Source: Brachionus rotundiformis
Taxonomy: Eukaryota > Rotifera > Eurotatoria > Ploima > Brachionidae
DNA: 64,000 bases
Direction of reading: 5' to 3'
Assembly (NCBI GenBank): GCA_016802295.1
Contig: JAESIW010000020.1
Coordinates: forward strand, 1,162,031 to 1,226,030
The translations under genes and the position numbers were made by a program. The notes under the pieces were generated by a model, which saw only the letters and a list, made by a program, of their open reading frames with translations, had not been told where the DNA came from and did not search any database. This document shows positions 11,069 to 21,605 of this stretch, in pieces (the first letter of the stretch is position 1; every line of letters begins with the position of its first letter).

Positions 11069-11191
11069 GTGATATAGCGACATCTTTGTCGATATCACTG
11101 GTTTAATTAACTAACTTAACCATGAGCGTATAAGTTAGAAAGGAGCATAAATAGCTGCTCCAATACGTCTAACGAGGAGATCGGATAGACG
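11069..11191. other. Series of four hairpins (candidate structured RNA or element end)
   Basis: Four perfect or near-perfect stems follow one another. At 11069-11098, GTGATAT plus CGAC pairs with GTCG plus ATATCAC. At 11111-11138, CTAACTT pairs with AAGTTAG. At 11142-11161, GGAGCA pairs with TGCTCC. At 11166-11191, CGTCTA pairs with TAGACG, followed by GGGCCC. The block is markedly less AT-rich than its surroundings. I found no hammerhead core, tRNA, snRNA or other known RNA signature in it on either strand. Confidence 0.4.
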
Positions 11192-11568
11192 GGCCCAAGG
11201 GTACTAATGTAAACATTACAAACGTAAATTTGAGTAAAATGTGTAAATTAAGAGCTGACAAATATTTTTAAAAAAATGAATTAATAAATGTAAAAAAAAC
11301 TAGAATTTTGATAAAAAATAAAAAAATTATATTTTCAATATTCAATGAAAAAGTAATGTTAAAAAAGCTTGCTGAATACCATTTTTTTATCTTTCTGTAT
11401 TATAGCTTAAGGTCCTTGTCATATCAAGAATGGTAAATTGAAGTAATGAATAGTTGGTCTGTCACGCCGTGATTTCGTGGCTATTTCCGGTAATTTTCCG
11501 GGAATTTTATTAGCTAGTATAGTTATTTATCTATATAATTAAATAATTAAGATTTGAAATTACACAAA

Positions 11569-11684
11569 GATTTTTCATGGATTATGGCAGTTCTTATTTT
11601 TATAAATGTATAGAAAAAATAAAATATATTTAAAAATCTAAATATTTGAATTTTTACCTAAAAATCCATAATCTATTATTAAAC
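11569..11684 (+). repeat. Dispersed repeat, copy 2
   Basis: This is the direct-orientation partner of 8176-8305. It shares the same first ~40 bases apart from one change, and the same last ~40, with small deletions between. Confidence 0.7.
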
Positions 11685-13262
11685 ATTTTTTTTTCATCTC
11701 CATAATAATTTGATCTTTGCAATTTATTATCCTAAGCCAAAAATATGATCTAACCTGAATTATTTTAATCATCATTATATTTTAATTTTCGAAAATACCT
11801 GAAACGTGTGATAGCTTCTTTTTCTATTAAAATAAATTGCTCTCAAACTTAAGTAATAATAACAATAAATATTTTGTATTATTCTTTGGATAAACATTAT
11901 ACTCTTGTTCAATCAAGATTGACTAATGTTTTTCTACAAAGACAAAAAATCAATATTGATTAATTTACTCTTAATTTGAGGAAAAATCCAGAAATGTTAG
12001 TCTTTTGGCTTTGGAAGAGAATTAATAAAGCAAATTAGTTTTGTGCCTTTTTATTTCTCTATTGACATACTTTAAAAAAATTAAAATATTACGTAATTAT
12101 CACTTTTGAACAAAAATTTATCTTGTTTTATTTTTTTAAATTAAAAAGTCAAATATTCTAGAAAAAAAATTTGAATATAAAATTTATCTTTTCTGAGTGG
12201 TACTCAAACAAAACGACTCATTAATTGACGATTTGTACACAATTTAGATTAAAATGCATTTAAAATATCAACGACTCGAGCTAAAATCTCATCTCACGTT
12301 CATATTCAAATTCAGTTAATTAAAAAAAATATAGACCATTTCGAAAAACTACTAGAATAATTATAATTTTTTAAAACCTGAGAGATTATATGTTACTGAT
12401 TCATTTGAAGCCCATGAATTGCATTATTTCGACAAGTATTCCTTTAAGTTAATTACCACTTTATGACAAAATAGACTTAGACTTGCTTTCTTAAAAGCGA
12501 AATTAAAAATAAACCAACTCTAAGGAGTCTAATAAACTGGAATACTATTTCAATAGCCAAGTCGAAAAAGTAAACAATAATATGACACCTTTTTTGGACT
12601 GGTCTCAAATTAAGATTAAAAATATTTTAATTTTATATATTATATTTTATTTTTTATTACATCTAGTGATAAAAATTTTTTTGTTTATTCAATACATACA
12701 TAGAATCAAGAGTCTAAATTTTTTAATATTCGCATTAAACCTCAATAAGATTAGGGATTAATGCGGGTCGTGGCTTAGGACATTTTAGTTGCGACATTAA
12801 TTAAAAGATTAAGACTTGAGCCAGTGCTTAGTTGTAAAGAAATTTATTTCCTCTTAATAGAGAATCTTATGCTAAAAGTTTAAATATTAGGTTTAAATCA
12901 ATCGGCGAATGCCTAAATGGGTCGGAAGTTAAGTTATTTGAAACAATTTATTTATGTACTTAAGCATTGGAGAATAAATTATTTTTTTCCAAAAAGTAGA
13001 TTTAAATTTATGCTTTTGTTCGGTCATTTTTGTACAAAATGACTCATATTATGTTTCTGTTGATATTTTCGTTTATATATAAGTTTATGTAATTTTATCG
13101 ATTCTAACTTAGGTTACCAATGGTAACGTTGCTAGAATATATGAAAAGTATATTTCTCCAGGTTATTGAGAGCTAAATAAAGGTAAATTTAAAATATTTG
13201 GTTAGTTTTGACATAAATCAACTCGGAAGCATTTGAATTTTATATATATTTTCTCTACCAAA

Positions 13263-13442
13263 ATGAGCTCAAACGATCAAGAAGTTAGAACAGAAACAAG
13301 ACAGTATGAGGACGATGACCAAGAACAAAATCGGCCCATTTATACCAAGTCCTCGGCAAAGAAGACTGAAAAAAAGCATGACGAAGACAATCAAAATTGT
13401 TGTCTTGCACGAACTTTTTGTTGCTGTATCATAAATGCTTAA
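13263..13442 (+). CDS. Small acidic/basic protein with Cys-rich tail
   Basis: The ORF encodes 59 residues from ATG 13263, which has a good AAA context; an upstream in-frame ATG at 13233 would add ten hydrophobic residues. The body is charged and repeat-free (EVRTETRQYEDDDQEQNRP, then Lys-rich SAKKTEKKHDED). The C-terminus is NCCLARTFCCCIINA, with five cysteines in a short hydrophobic stretch. That tail resembles palmitoylated or CYSTM-like membrane-tethering tails. I do not recognise a family. TATA-like sequence and a poly(A)-signal-like AATAAA (about 13464) flank it. Codon use and context look real, but the length leaves doubt. Confidence 0.5.
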   Translation: MSSNDQEVRTETRQYEDDDQEQNRPIYTKSSAKKTEKKHDEDNQNCCLARTFCCCIINA

Positions 13443-13789
13443 TACAAGCAATACACAAGTCCGAATAAATAATTTGCAAAATTTAAATTTTTTTTTAAAA
13501 ATTAAATTAATTTCTTGATTTTTTTTTATTTGAATAAAATTCTTTTCTAAATCGTTTAATCTAATAAATAGAATGGCAGTCAAACGATGCGTTTAAAATT
13601 GCATCCAATTGTTGGTTGAACCATGCATTTGTTTATTGTTAAATTTTTAAATTAATTGAGTTTTAGTAAATTGATTTTTGTATGTTTTTTATATTTAGAT
13701 CAAGAAATTAGATAGTTTATAGATTTTGTATAGTTTGTTACAAGTTTTCTGATTTGACTATCGGGTGTTTATAAATTGGCAAATCGACC

Positions 13790-16700
13790 ATGTCTGATGA
13801 TACCAATTCCCAACAACTCGACTCGAATTATTACTATAATAATTTTCAAGAGTCACAAGCAAACTTACGAGGCTCAACAAGCATGGACGACAACTCTGTG
13901 GAAGTAAGAGTCGAATAAGAATTAATTTTTTCTTATCAAAATTTTCAATTAGTTAATTTTTTAAATTATTCAAATTTAGTTTAAGTAGATTAATCTATTA
14001 GACAGTTCTATTCTACAATAAATTAAGTCTATTATACACATAAGAATAGCACTAATTGTTTAGGATGATAAATGAAATAATGTGAAAATAGTACTCAAAA
14101 ATATATTTGACAATATTTTTAAGCTTAAAATAAAATTTTAAAGGTTTTTTTTTTTTTAAATTAAATAACCAAAAATTTTAAAAATGCTGGTATTTGTGTA
14201 TTTCAATAAAGTAAATATGAATTAAGTCTTAGATTTAACAAAAATTAAAAATTTTCCCCTTATTTTTATATAAAAATCTAATTTATAAACTAAAAAAGGT
14301 TGATATCTAAATGCATAATGACAATTTCTTTTAAACTGAAGCTGTTTTTCAATAATTTTTATTCAATTAATTGGCTACTTAATTTATCTAAAAATGTTCA
14401 ATTAAAAAAAATCAAAAATTAAATATAGATAATTTTATAGTTTATTTTTTTATTTATTGAAATCTTTAAGTAAATAAAAGGAAACATATTTTCCTATTTT
14501 TCTCACTTCAAACATCATCAATTAACTTAATTATTATTTTTTTGTTTTGGATTTATTTACGAAGTGTTATTAAATTTAATAATAGTTTTTAAACGATAAA
14601 TAATTTTTTTTTCATTGAAAGACTATAGCAGAAGTATTCAAATGTTTTATATGTATGGAAAAATTACGTAATGCTCGACTGTGTCCACATTGTTCAAAAT
14701 TGTGTTGCTTTGCTTGCATCTCTCGCTGGTTGACAGAACAACGAAGTCAATGTCCACATTGTCGCGCACCTCTACAGATTAGCGAGCTGGTTAATTGTCG
14801 ATGGGCAGAGGAAATTACTCAAAAACTGGATACTTTGCAACAATCTGGTAGTTTTACTTTGGCAAAGCGGTCAAATAGGCTTGATACGGACCAAAACTTC
14901 GATTTGGCAAATTCATCTAATCAATCATCTCTTACGGATTTCAACCTTCGAAAAGATAACCGCTGTGACATTCATAAAGCTGAAAAATTAACTGTTTATT
15001 GTTTAACATGTAAAAAGTCAATATGTCACCAATGTGCCTTGTTTGGAGGCACGCATACATCTCACCAATTTAAACCAATTGATGAGGTATATGAATATCA
15101 TAAAGAACAAATACAGGAGCAAATTAATATATTGAAAAAACGCCATGTTGAATTGCTTGGTTTGGTGCAGGAAGTTGAGCGCAACATTGAGAGTGTTAGA
15201 GGTGCCAAAGATGAACGAGTGCGAGAAATTCGAAACGCTGTAGAACTAATGGTGGCAAGACTTGAGAACCAACTAAAGAACAAAATTCTAACTCTAATGA
15301 ATCAACGAAATAAGTTAAGTCAAGAAACCGAATCAATGGAAACAATGATGGTCGATGTAGAACGAGAATTAAGAACCAAGACCAAGAGTGAACTTATTGC
15401 CAAACAATCTGAAATTGTACAAAAATGCCAAGTATTGACATCCAGAAAACCAATGATATCTCTTTTATCCACAAATTCTCTCAATGATTTTGTCAGCGAA
15501 ATAGTACCACCATATGACTCAAGCACATTTACCATTCACAATTTTAGTCAACTAAAGCATCAAGCTGATCCAGTTTATTCGCCAGCATTGAATGTAAATG
15601 GTTTAAGTTGGAGGCTAAAAGTTTATCCAGATGGTAATGGAGTTGTGCGTGGAAATTATTTATCTGTCTTTTTGGAACTCAGTGCTGGACTTACTGAAAC
15701 ATCTAAATATGAATACAGAGTCGAAATGATTCATCAACAAAGCAAAGACTTGTCAAAAAGCATAGTAAGGGAATTTGCCAGCGATTTTGAAGTTGGTGAG
15801 TGCTGGGGTTATAACAGATTCTTTCGTTTAGATCTTCTTGCTAGTGAGGGCTATTTGAATACTGAAAGGGACACTCTAATACTGAGATTTCAGGTTAGAT
15901 CACCAACTTTTTACCAAAAGTGTCGTGACCAACAATGGTACATACAGCACTTGGAATCGACACAGCAAAATTTTGTCGCTCAAGTAAATGAACTGAGGGA
16001 AAGACTTGCAATTGAGTTGTCACGTCAACAGCCCACATCGACCAACACAAGCCAAGTATCCGCTGGGAAAAAAAGCAAAAAGGAAACCGAGCAATCAGTT
16101 TTAAATGACAATGATTCTGTCCAGCCTAAAACCGAGTTAAATGATTTTAAAAAAATTAAACCAAGTCTTTTTACTTTAGGTTCTAGCGAATCTAAAGTAA
16201 AGACTGATTTATGCGTAAATGACCAAATTGAGCAGGAACATGATACCAAGAGGCAAAAAAATCTTATTAGGAAAAAGCCTTTAAGATCAAATTTAAAAAT
16301 GGACAAAATTGAAAGAATATTGACTAGCGAGTCCGAGTCGCTTGATTCAGACTGTGAAGTTGACCAGACTAAGATACTCAAACCAGGATATAAAAATGAG
16401 GCTTTTGATGAAAGTGATGATGAAGATGATGATGAAAAGCAAGATGAACTAATATCTAATCCAAATTACTATAATGACATCATTGACCAATTGTGCAACA
16501 ATGACACAGACTCCGAAACAAGTGATGAAGAGGTTGTTAACTCAGAACAAGTCGTAGCCACGAATATGAACGACAGTTTTGAGGAATTGTTGGCCGAGTT
16601 TTCAGACAGGGGACAAAATATAAAGGAAGGAGATGAAAAGGACATAGATGAGGAGAACATGTTTGCCGAAAATGATGTTGAGTTTTCTTTGCTTAACCAG

Positions 16701-18097
16701 AAAGCTGGATGCTCGAAAAATTTAGATGGTGAAGAGAAACTTAAGGAAATTAAAAATCAACTTTCAGAGATAAAAATATCCACATCGAAACAGAGTGACA
16801 ATGTCCAAAGCTCGATTATTAGCTCTAGTGATGACAAACGAAGCACTATTGTAAGTGACAATAAGCCTGGTAAAGTTTGTCTACTAAGAAAAAAATCGTC
16901 TCCAAATCAACTTAAAACCAAGTCGGGTATTTCTAATGTTCTTTTGGCAAAAAAAACTGAAGAAGAAATAAGAAGTCAATCAAAATTGTCTTCTTTATCT
17001 AGCAGTGATTCAAATTCTAATATAAACGATTTAACTCAATATCCCATAAATGATGATGATGACTCTTTATTTGATAATGACTCTCCAGCTAACAACCAAA
17101 AACAGCCCAAAAAAAATTCATTTTTTTCAGTTATTATGTCATCTAATTCTAATTCAAATCAAGTAACTAGCAGTTCGAACAAATCACCTACATCTAGGTA
17201 TTCTTTTAAAATTTTTTTTCCTCTAATGATAAAAAATTTTGATTCATGAATTTAAATTAATTTTTTTAAATTTAAAATAATTTTGATTAGTTTTTTAATA
17301 GAGGTTAAAATAAAACAATGAATTAATTTTTAGATTATTAAAAATTAGATTACTTTAAAAATAATCAATTTTAAATTTTTCATAATTTGTTGGTTTAAAT
17401 TGTATTGTTGTAGCAGTAAATTATATTAAGAATAATATAATTTTCAAGTAATATAAATAAAATTATATTAATAATAATTTTATTTAATTAGTTAATTAGA
17501 TAGCTAATTAAAAAATTATAAAAGTAATTGACAAAACTAATTATGGAAGAAAAAAAAACAATTCTCTATAATTGAAAATTAAATTTAAAAAAATAAAATT
17601 TTTTTTTTTAATTTTTATTTGTATTATTAATTATTATTTTTAGTAATGAAGACGGTATTGATAAAAGCAGTATTAATAAACAAGATTGTAAGTATTATAA
17701 TTTTGTGTTTATAATTTAATTTCATGTAAAAGGAAATAATTTTAAATTTAAAAAAATTTACTTGAATATTTTAATTTAAGTTAAGCCTAAACTCGAAAAT
17801 CAATTAAGTAGGAAAATTGCATCGAAACCAAATTTAATCAGAAAAAATAGCAGCTCCACTTACCGTATTTGAGTATTCGACTTTATAAAAACTAATGCTA
17901 AACTTAGAACTAATCAATAGAACCAACTTTTTAGATTAGATAATGTCCATTTTAATAGTTTCACTAACTTTAGAATATAAATTATTATATATGATTGTTT
18001 AATTTTTTTTTCAGTTTTAAAAATATTGGACAAGTTTAACAAGAACGTGCGGAATCAAGTAATTCTAAAGAAAAAGGAAGATAATTCAAATCAATGA
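13790..18097 (+). CDS. TRIM37: E3 ubiquitin-protein ligase TRIM37
   Basis: Four exons (13790-13903, 14622-17197, 17644-17687, 18015-18097) give 938 residues in consistent phase. The RING begins just after exon 1 (CFICMEKLRNARLCPHCSKL, then RAPLQISELVNCRWAEE). The B-box follows near residue 153 (CDIHKAEKLTVYCLTCKK), then a coiled coil at about 175-285. The MATH/TRAF domain spans about 343-488 (SGLSWRLKVYP-type core, FASDFEVGECWGYNRFF, LRFQVRSPTFYQKCRDQ). The C-terminal half is long, acidic and Ser-rich, as in vertebrate TRIM37, with no other domain. Vertebrate TRIM37 is an E3 ligase acting on centriolar assemblies, peroxisomal import and chromatin. The N-terminal extension encoded by exon 1 is Asn/Gln-rich. 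Intron 1 is 718 bp, long for this window. Confidence 0.96.
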
Positions 18098-18479
18098 AAT
18101 AATGGAATTGTTGAACTAATGAGCTTTTTCTAGAAAAAGAGAGCTTAATTACATCCTAAAACATGACTTTGTGTATATGTAAAAATTTATTTAAAATCGG
18201 TTCAATGCTTATTGTATTAATTGAATATCTTGATTTTAAGTTAATTAATAATTAAATTTTTTGAATTTAATAAATTTATTTTGTAAACTCTTTTCTTCTC
18301 AGTTCGAGTTATTAAAACTTAGTTTATTTACTTTTAAAAAAGAAGTATTGTTTAAATCTTAAAGTTAACTTAAAAATTAATTTAAAAGTGAACTAGCCAT
18401 TAAGTCACACATAGATAATTTTTTTTCAAATCAAATTAATAGCATTTTTTGCCAATAAACTTTAGATTTCATGTTATTA

Positions 18480-18610
18480 TTGCTAGTCGTCCTACATTTC
18501 TTGCTCCTTGCGGTATCCATTGAATATCTCTATATGATACTCAGGCTCCTTTCATTCAAATTACATGTCCAAGCCAGTGTAGCCTTTTGTTTTTTATGCA
18601 TTAACTCACA
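18480..18610 (-). mobile_element. LINE C-terminal fragment
   Basis: Read on the minus strand, one frame gives RLHWLGHVI, then after a stop a GARNVGRLA-like segment. This is the 'RLRWLGHV ... P.GKR.RGRP' signature found at the C-terminus of many RTE/R1-like LINE reverse transcriptases. Stops and frame breaks show it is dead. No 5' part is nearby. Confidence 0.5.
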
Positions 18611-18736
18611 AACAAATTTAGAATCAACTTAATCATTTACTTGATTGAAATTAAATTATTGAAAGCAGAACAAAAAATTGGCTAAAATTTCTTTTATTAG
18701 ACAATTCTATTTTTATTTAATTGCGCACGGTATTTG

Positions 18737-19179
18737 GGGTCTTGTACCATTCGTGGACAATTGTCCATGAACAACGATATATGTCTGTCTGGTTTGAACA
18801 TATTGGGCATAATTTGGTTTTAGGTATTATTCCTTTTATCATAAACCATTGGCATATTTAAGAACTATCTAATTTAATTAATTCAAAAACTTTAAAATTT
18901 TGTTTACTCAATAGAGTCATTTTCAATTTTTATCAATTAAAATAAACTTGCAAATAAAAAAATAAATATTTCAAAATTCAACATGCAATTACAGCAATTA
19001 TCAGTTCAATTCAAGAAGCTGTTATAAATTAATTTTTAATTTTTTCTTATTTTTGGTGGACGAATCGAAAAATAGATGGACAATTGTAAAAATACCTGGA
19101 CAATTTTCAAAAAAAATTGTCCACCAAACAGACATAAATCGTTGTCCATGGACAATTTTCCACGAATGGTACAAGATCC
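18737..19179. mobile_element. Merlin-type MITE with 8-bp target duplication
   Basis: The element is 443 bp. It is flanked by identical 8-bp direct repeats GGTATTTG at 18729-18736 and 19180-19187. The terminal inverted repeats begin GGGTCTTGTACCATTCGTGG on the left and, in reverse complement, GGATCTTGTACCATTCGTGG on the right, and extend about 65 bp. The motif TGGACAATT is repeated several times inside. There is no transposase. The 8-bp duplication and the GGGTCTTGT end match the larger Merlin element at 61746-62927. Confidence 0.85.
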
Positions 19180-19265
19180 GGTATTTGATTAGCATATCTA
19201 TTATTAGTTGGAAAAAATATCTAGCTGATGAATAGAAATTTCAATTTAAGCTGCAATATTTTAAT

Positions 19266-19286
19266 ATAATAATAATAATAATAATA
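19266..19286 (+). repeat. (TAA)n microsatellite
   Basis: About seven tandem copies of a TAA-type trinucleotide. Confidence 0.8.
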
Positions 19287-19429
19287 TAAGTTACAACAAG
19301 CTAGCAAGCTAGACTTGCGAAGATGAGCAACAGTAGGATCCCATCTATGGTAACTGTGGTTTGTACATTATGTTCAGAGCACAGTCACTACCAGCATTAA
19401 GTATTAAATAAAATATGTTGGATATTTTT

Positions 19430-19800
19430 GAAAAATGCATAAAATTTAAAACAATAAATCCAAAGTTCCATGTTTATTTTCTCAAATGGGTAAAATGTTG
19501 TTGAAAAACTATGAAAGAGTATTTAAATCAAAAAAACCTGAGTTGTTAAATGATTCAGATAGTCCAAATGATTTGAATATTTTTAAGTATAAATCTAAAA
19601 GTGGATATATTGAAAATGTAGAATTAACAAATTAGAACTGTACTTGTATTAAATGCAATAAATGTTTTTGTTCATCCTTTATGAATAAAGGTATATGTAG
19701 CCATATTTTGGTTGGATGTATTATGATTAAAAAAATATAATGGTTTAAATTTTGAATCAAAATTTGTCAAAAAAGAAAGTAGATATAGCTTAGCTAAATT
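19430..19800 (+). mobile_element. SWIM zinc-finger transposase remnant (MULE-like)
   Basis: A broken frame encodes NCTCIKCNKCFCSSFMNKGI followed by CSHILVGC. This is the CxC...CxH arrangement of a SWIM finger with the spacing typical of Mutator-like transposases. Upstream in the same frame is a Lys-rich stretch (YERVFKSKKPELLNDSD). An in-frame stop sits just before the finger and others follow it. It is probably the C-terminal scrap of a MULE-type transposase. Confidence 0.45.
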
Positions 19801-19919
19801 TGTTTTAAAAAAGATTAAATTTTTTTTCCTTTATTTCTGTGTCACTTTTTATCAGGAACATAATTAATAATCAAAAATTTTCCTTTAAAAAAAATTCTGT
19901 AATACTTTACCCTGGTATT

Positions 19920-20040
19920 ATATGACTTTACCAGATTTAAGAATTTTTTGTATGACTTTGCCAGAAATGAAAGTTGTTTATATGATTTTTTACAAAAAAA
20001 TTTTTTTTGCATGAGTATCCCAGATTTTTATTTCACTTTA
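19920..20040 (+). repeat. Decayed ~30-bp tandem repeat
   Basis: About four degenerate units start with TATGACTTTACCAGA, TATGACTTTGCCAGA, TATGATTTTTTACA and ATGAGTATCCCAGA, at intervals of about 30 bp. The stretch is non-coding. Confidence 0.55.
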
Positions 20041-20129
20041 TTCTTTATTCATTTCACACACACCTTACTTCGGACTCAGAAGACTCGGGAGATTGGATTC
20101 AACTTGAAATGACATTAGCAAGTGTGCCC

Positions 20130-20345
20130 AGCAGATTCAAAAAGCAATTGAATACAAGGTCGAATTGATCATGATCTTAAGTTTTGTACTCAGATGATCA
20201 TTAGACAACTTAGTCTTCTAAGTATTGTAAGACCTCATTTTAAGTCTGTTATTCCAGTTTGGTCCCCGTCAATATACAAAAAGATAGATATTCTAGAGGA
20301 TATGCAATGGAGAGTTACCTGTGCAATCAGTGTCTTTAAAAATCT
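20130..20345 (+). mobile_element. Jockey/CR1-like LINE reverse transcriptase fragment
   Basis: The plus strand reads DHDLKFCTQ, then after a stop IVRPHFKSVIPVWSPSIYKK and IDILEDMQWRVT. This is the region just after the RT catalytic core of Jockey/CR1-type elements ('RP.LEYA..VWSP....I..LE.VQRR.T'). The frame is interrupted, and neither an endonuclease nor the catalytic YADD segment is present. Confidence 0.65.
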
Positions 20346-20369
20346 TAATTAAAGTCATCTAAATTACTT

Positions 20370-20600
20370 ATAATTTGCAAATAAATGGTCAAATTATTTC
20401 GAAATTTTAAAAAATCTAGTCTTTACATTTAAATCTTAATGAAAAACGAATAATTAATGAAAAAATAAAAGTTATTAGACAATTTGAAAAAATTTTTTTT
20501 TGAATTTTTTGAAAGAGTCAAGTTTACGACTTGACTTGAAGACTTGATTTGGGCTTAATTTGACTTGTGACTTTAAAAAAAACTCTGGATTTTACCTAAT
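20370..20600 (+). repeat. Dispersed repeat shared with 57480-57640
   Basis: It shares TCAAATTATTTCGAAATTTT and, downstream, a GACTTGTGACTT...AACTCTG...TTTT stretch with 57510-57630 in the same order. It begins close to the end of the LINE fragment and may be a 3' tail or a separate element. Confidence 0.5.
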
Positions 20601-21059
20601 TCTCTGACAGCTTTATCAATATTTTCAAAAAATATCCTCTAACAGTGTATTTAGAATTACTTCTGGATTAAAAAGATCATTTCAGATATCGCAGCAACTA
20701 CATAGTCTCTAAAAGATTTAAATGCTTATTTAGTATTTTTAGAAGAGTTTTTAAACAAAAAATTAAATAATTATTTCAAAAGCTTATCAATATATAATAT
20801 TTTTTTAATTCAACTTGTAGTGCGGCACTCAATTATGAATTCTAAGTATTAATGCTGTGTTTATTTTTGATTGTAGAGTTTTAAAAATTTACCTAAACCA
20901 GAAAATTTAAATTTTGATTCATGAATACGTAGGCAAGGTTAAACGGTATCATTTTAATAAAGCTAGAAAAATATTTTTTTCCCTATAATGATCTAAATTA
21001 AATAAAAAATTCATTTATTCAAATAAGAAATCAATAATAAAATCAAATTATTAAAATAA

Positions 21060-21605
21060 TTAAGATGTCTGTTGATAAAATTTTACATGTCCAGCATCCA
21101 AAGTAGTGTTGAATGATTTATATTCGATAATTTTGTAGTTAGCAGCATTTAGAAAATATACAATTAGTTCAAATTTTCCATTTTCGTATATTCTAATTTT
21201 TCCATAATCAAATATCGGTCCATAAGTACAACCATAACTGTAAATGAAGTAATAATAAATTCCAAGGGATTTCCAATAGCCATACGTGCAAAATATTGAT
21301 AATCATTCAAATCAAATCCACTTTTTTCATCTGGAGATGGTTCTTTGGTGTCGTTGAAATAAAAATTCATCCCTTTATAATCCATTATAATTCGAAGTTT
21401 GTTACCACCATTAAGAGCTTTTTTCACTTCTTCATAGTTTAGAGGGGATTTTGTTTCACTGGAATACGTTTTGGTCAAGAAAATTATAGATATTGTTACA
21501 AAAGAAACTAGCAGTATAATTAATAAAAGCAAAGACAAAACATTAAGGAAAATATTTTGTTGATTTTGCTTTTTGTTGGATGGATCTCTGGATGGATATG
21601 TCCCA
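21060..21605 (-). pseudogene. VirK-like domain protein, frameshifted
   Basis: The minus strand encodes a membrane segment (FLNVLSLLLLIILLVSFVT) followed by LNYEEVKKALNGGNKLRIIM, then FNDTKEPSPDEKSG and QYFARMAIGNPLEFIITSF. After a one-base shift near 21230 the match continues: TYGPIFDYGKIRIYENGKFE, then FLNAANYKIIEYKSF, ending at a stop at 21060. This order (Y.DL...L..G...R...DY, then Y..VYNY.K.R.YEDG, then Y..DP.TY) is that of the VirK-type domain found in secreted or membrane proteins of bacteria and some lophotrochozoans. The frame upstream of the membrane segment also lacks an ATG; the nearest one (about 21606) is in another frame. Two shifts suggest a pseudogene, or base-calling errors in homopolymers. 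The function of the domain is unknown. Confidence 0.6.

Larger units (their letters stand above)
10306..13262. other. Gene-poor intergenic region
   Basis: About 3 kb without a supported gene. It contains the hairpin series at 11069-11191 and the second copy of the dispersed repeat at 11569-11684. A less AT-rich patch at about 12745-12950 has no recognisable coding or RNA signature. The remainder is low-complexity A/T sequence. Confidence 0.6.
18098..21059. other. Transposon graveyard
   Basis: There is no intact gene in about 3 kb. The region holds LINE scraps on both strands, a Merlin-type MITE, a SWIM-finger transposase remnant, a decayed 30-bp tandem repeat and a TAA microsatellite, listed separately. 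Confidence 0.75.

Noticed and set aside
11069..11191. Hammerhead ribozyme or Helitron 3' end
   Set aside because: No CTGATGA/GAAA hammerhead core on either strand. A CTAA does follow the first hairpin by 12 nt, but it is followed by C and not T, and no matching 5' TC end was found.
13269..13583. 104-codon minus-strand frame with a hydrophobic stretch
   Set aside because: It overlaps the small Cys-tailed gene antisense and is Phe/Lys/Ile-rich, as expected from reversed A/T tracts.
15098..16660. Several minus-strand frames of 61-118 codons
   Set aside because: They are antisense shadows of the long TRIM37 exon; the Ser-rich products mirror its acidic coding strand.
19053..19235. 60-codon plus-strand frame (MVDESKNRWTIVKIPGQFSK)
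   Set aside because: It lies within and across the right end of the Merlin MITE; it is built from the TGGACAATT repeats.
21225..21240. Tiny intron to explain the VirK frame change
   Set aside because: The shift is one base, far below the ~43-bp minimum intron seen in this window; a frameshift or sequence error is simpler.
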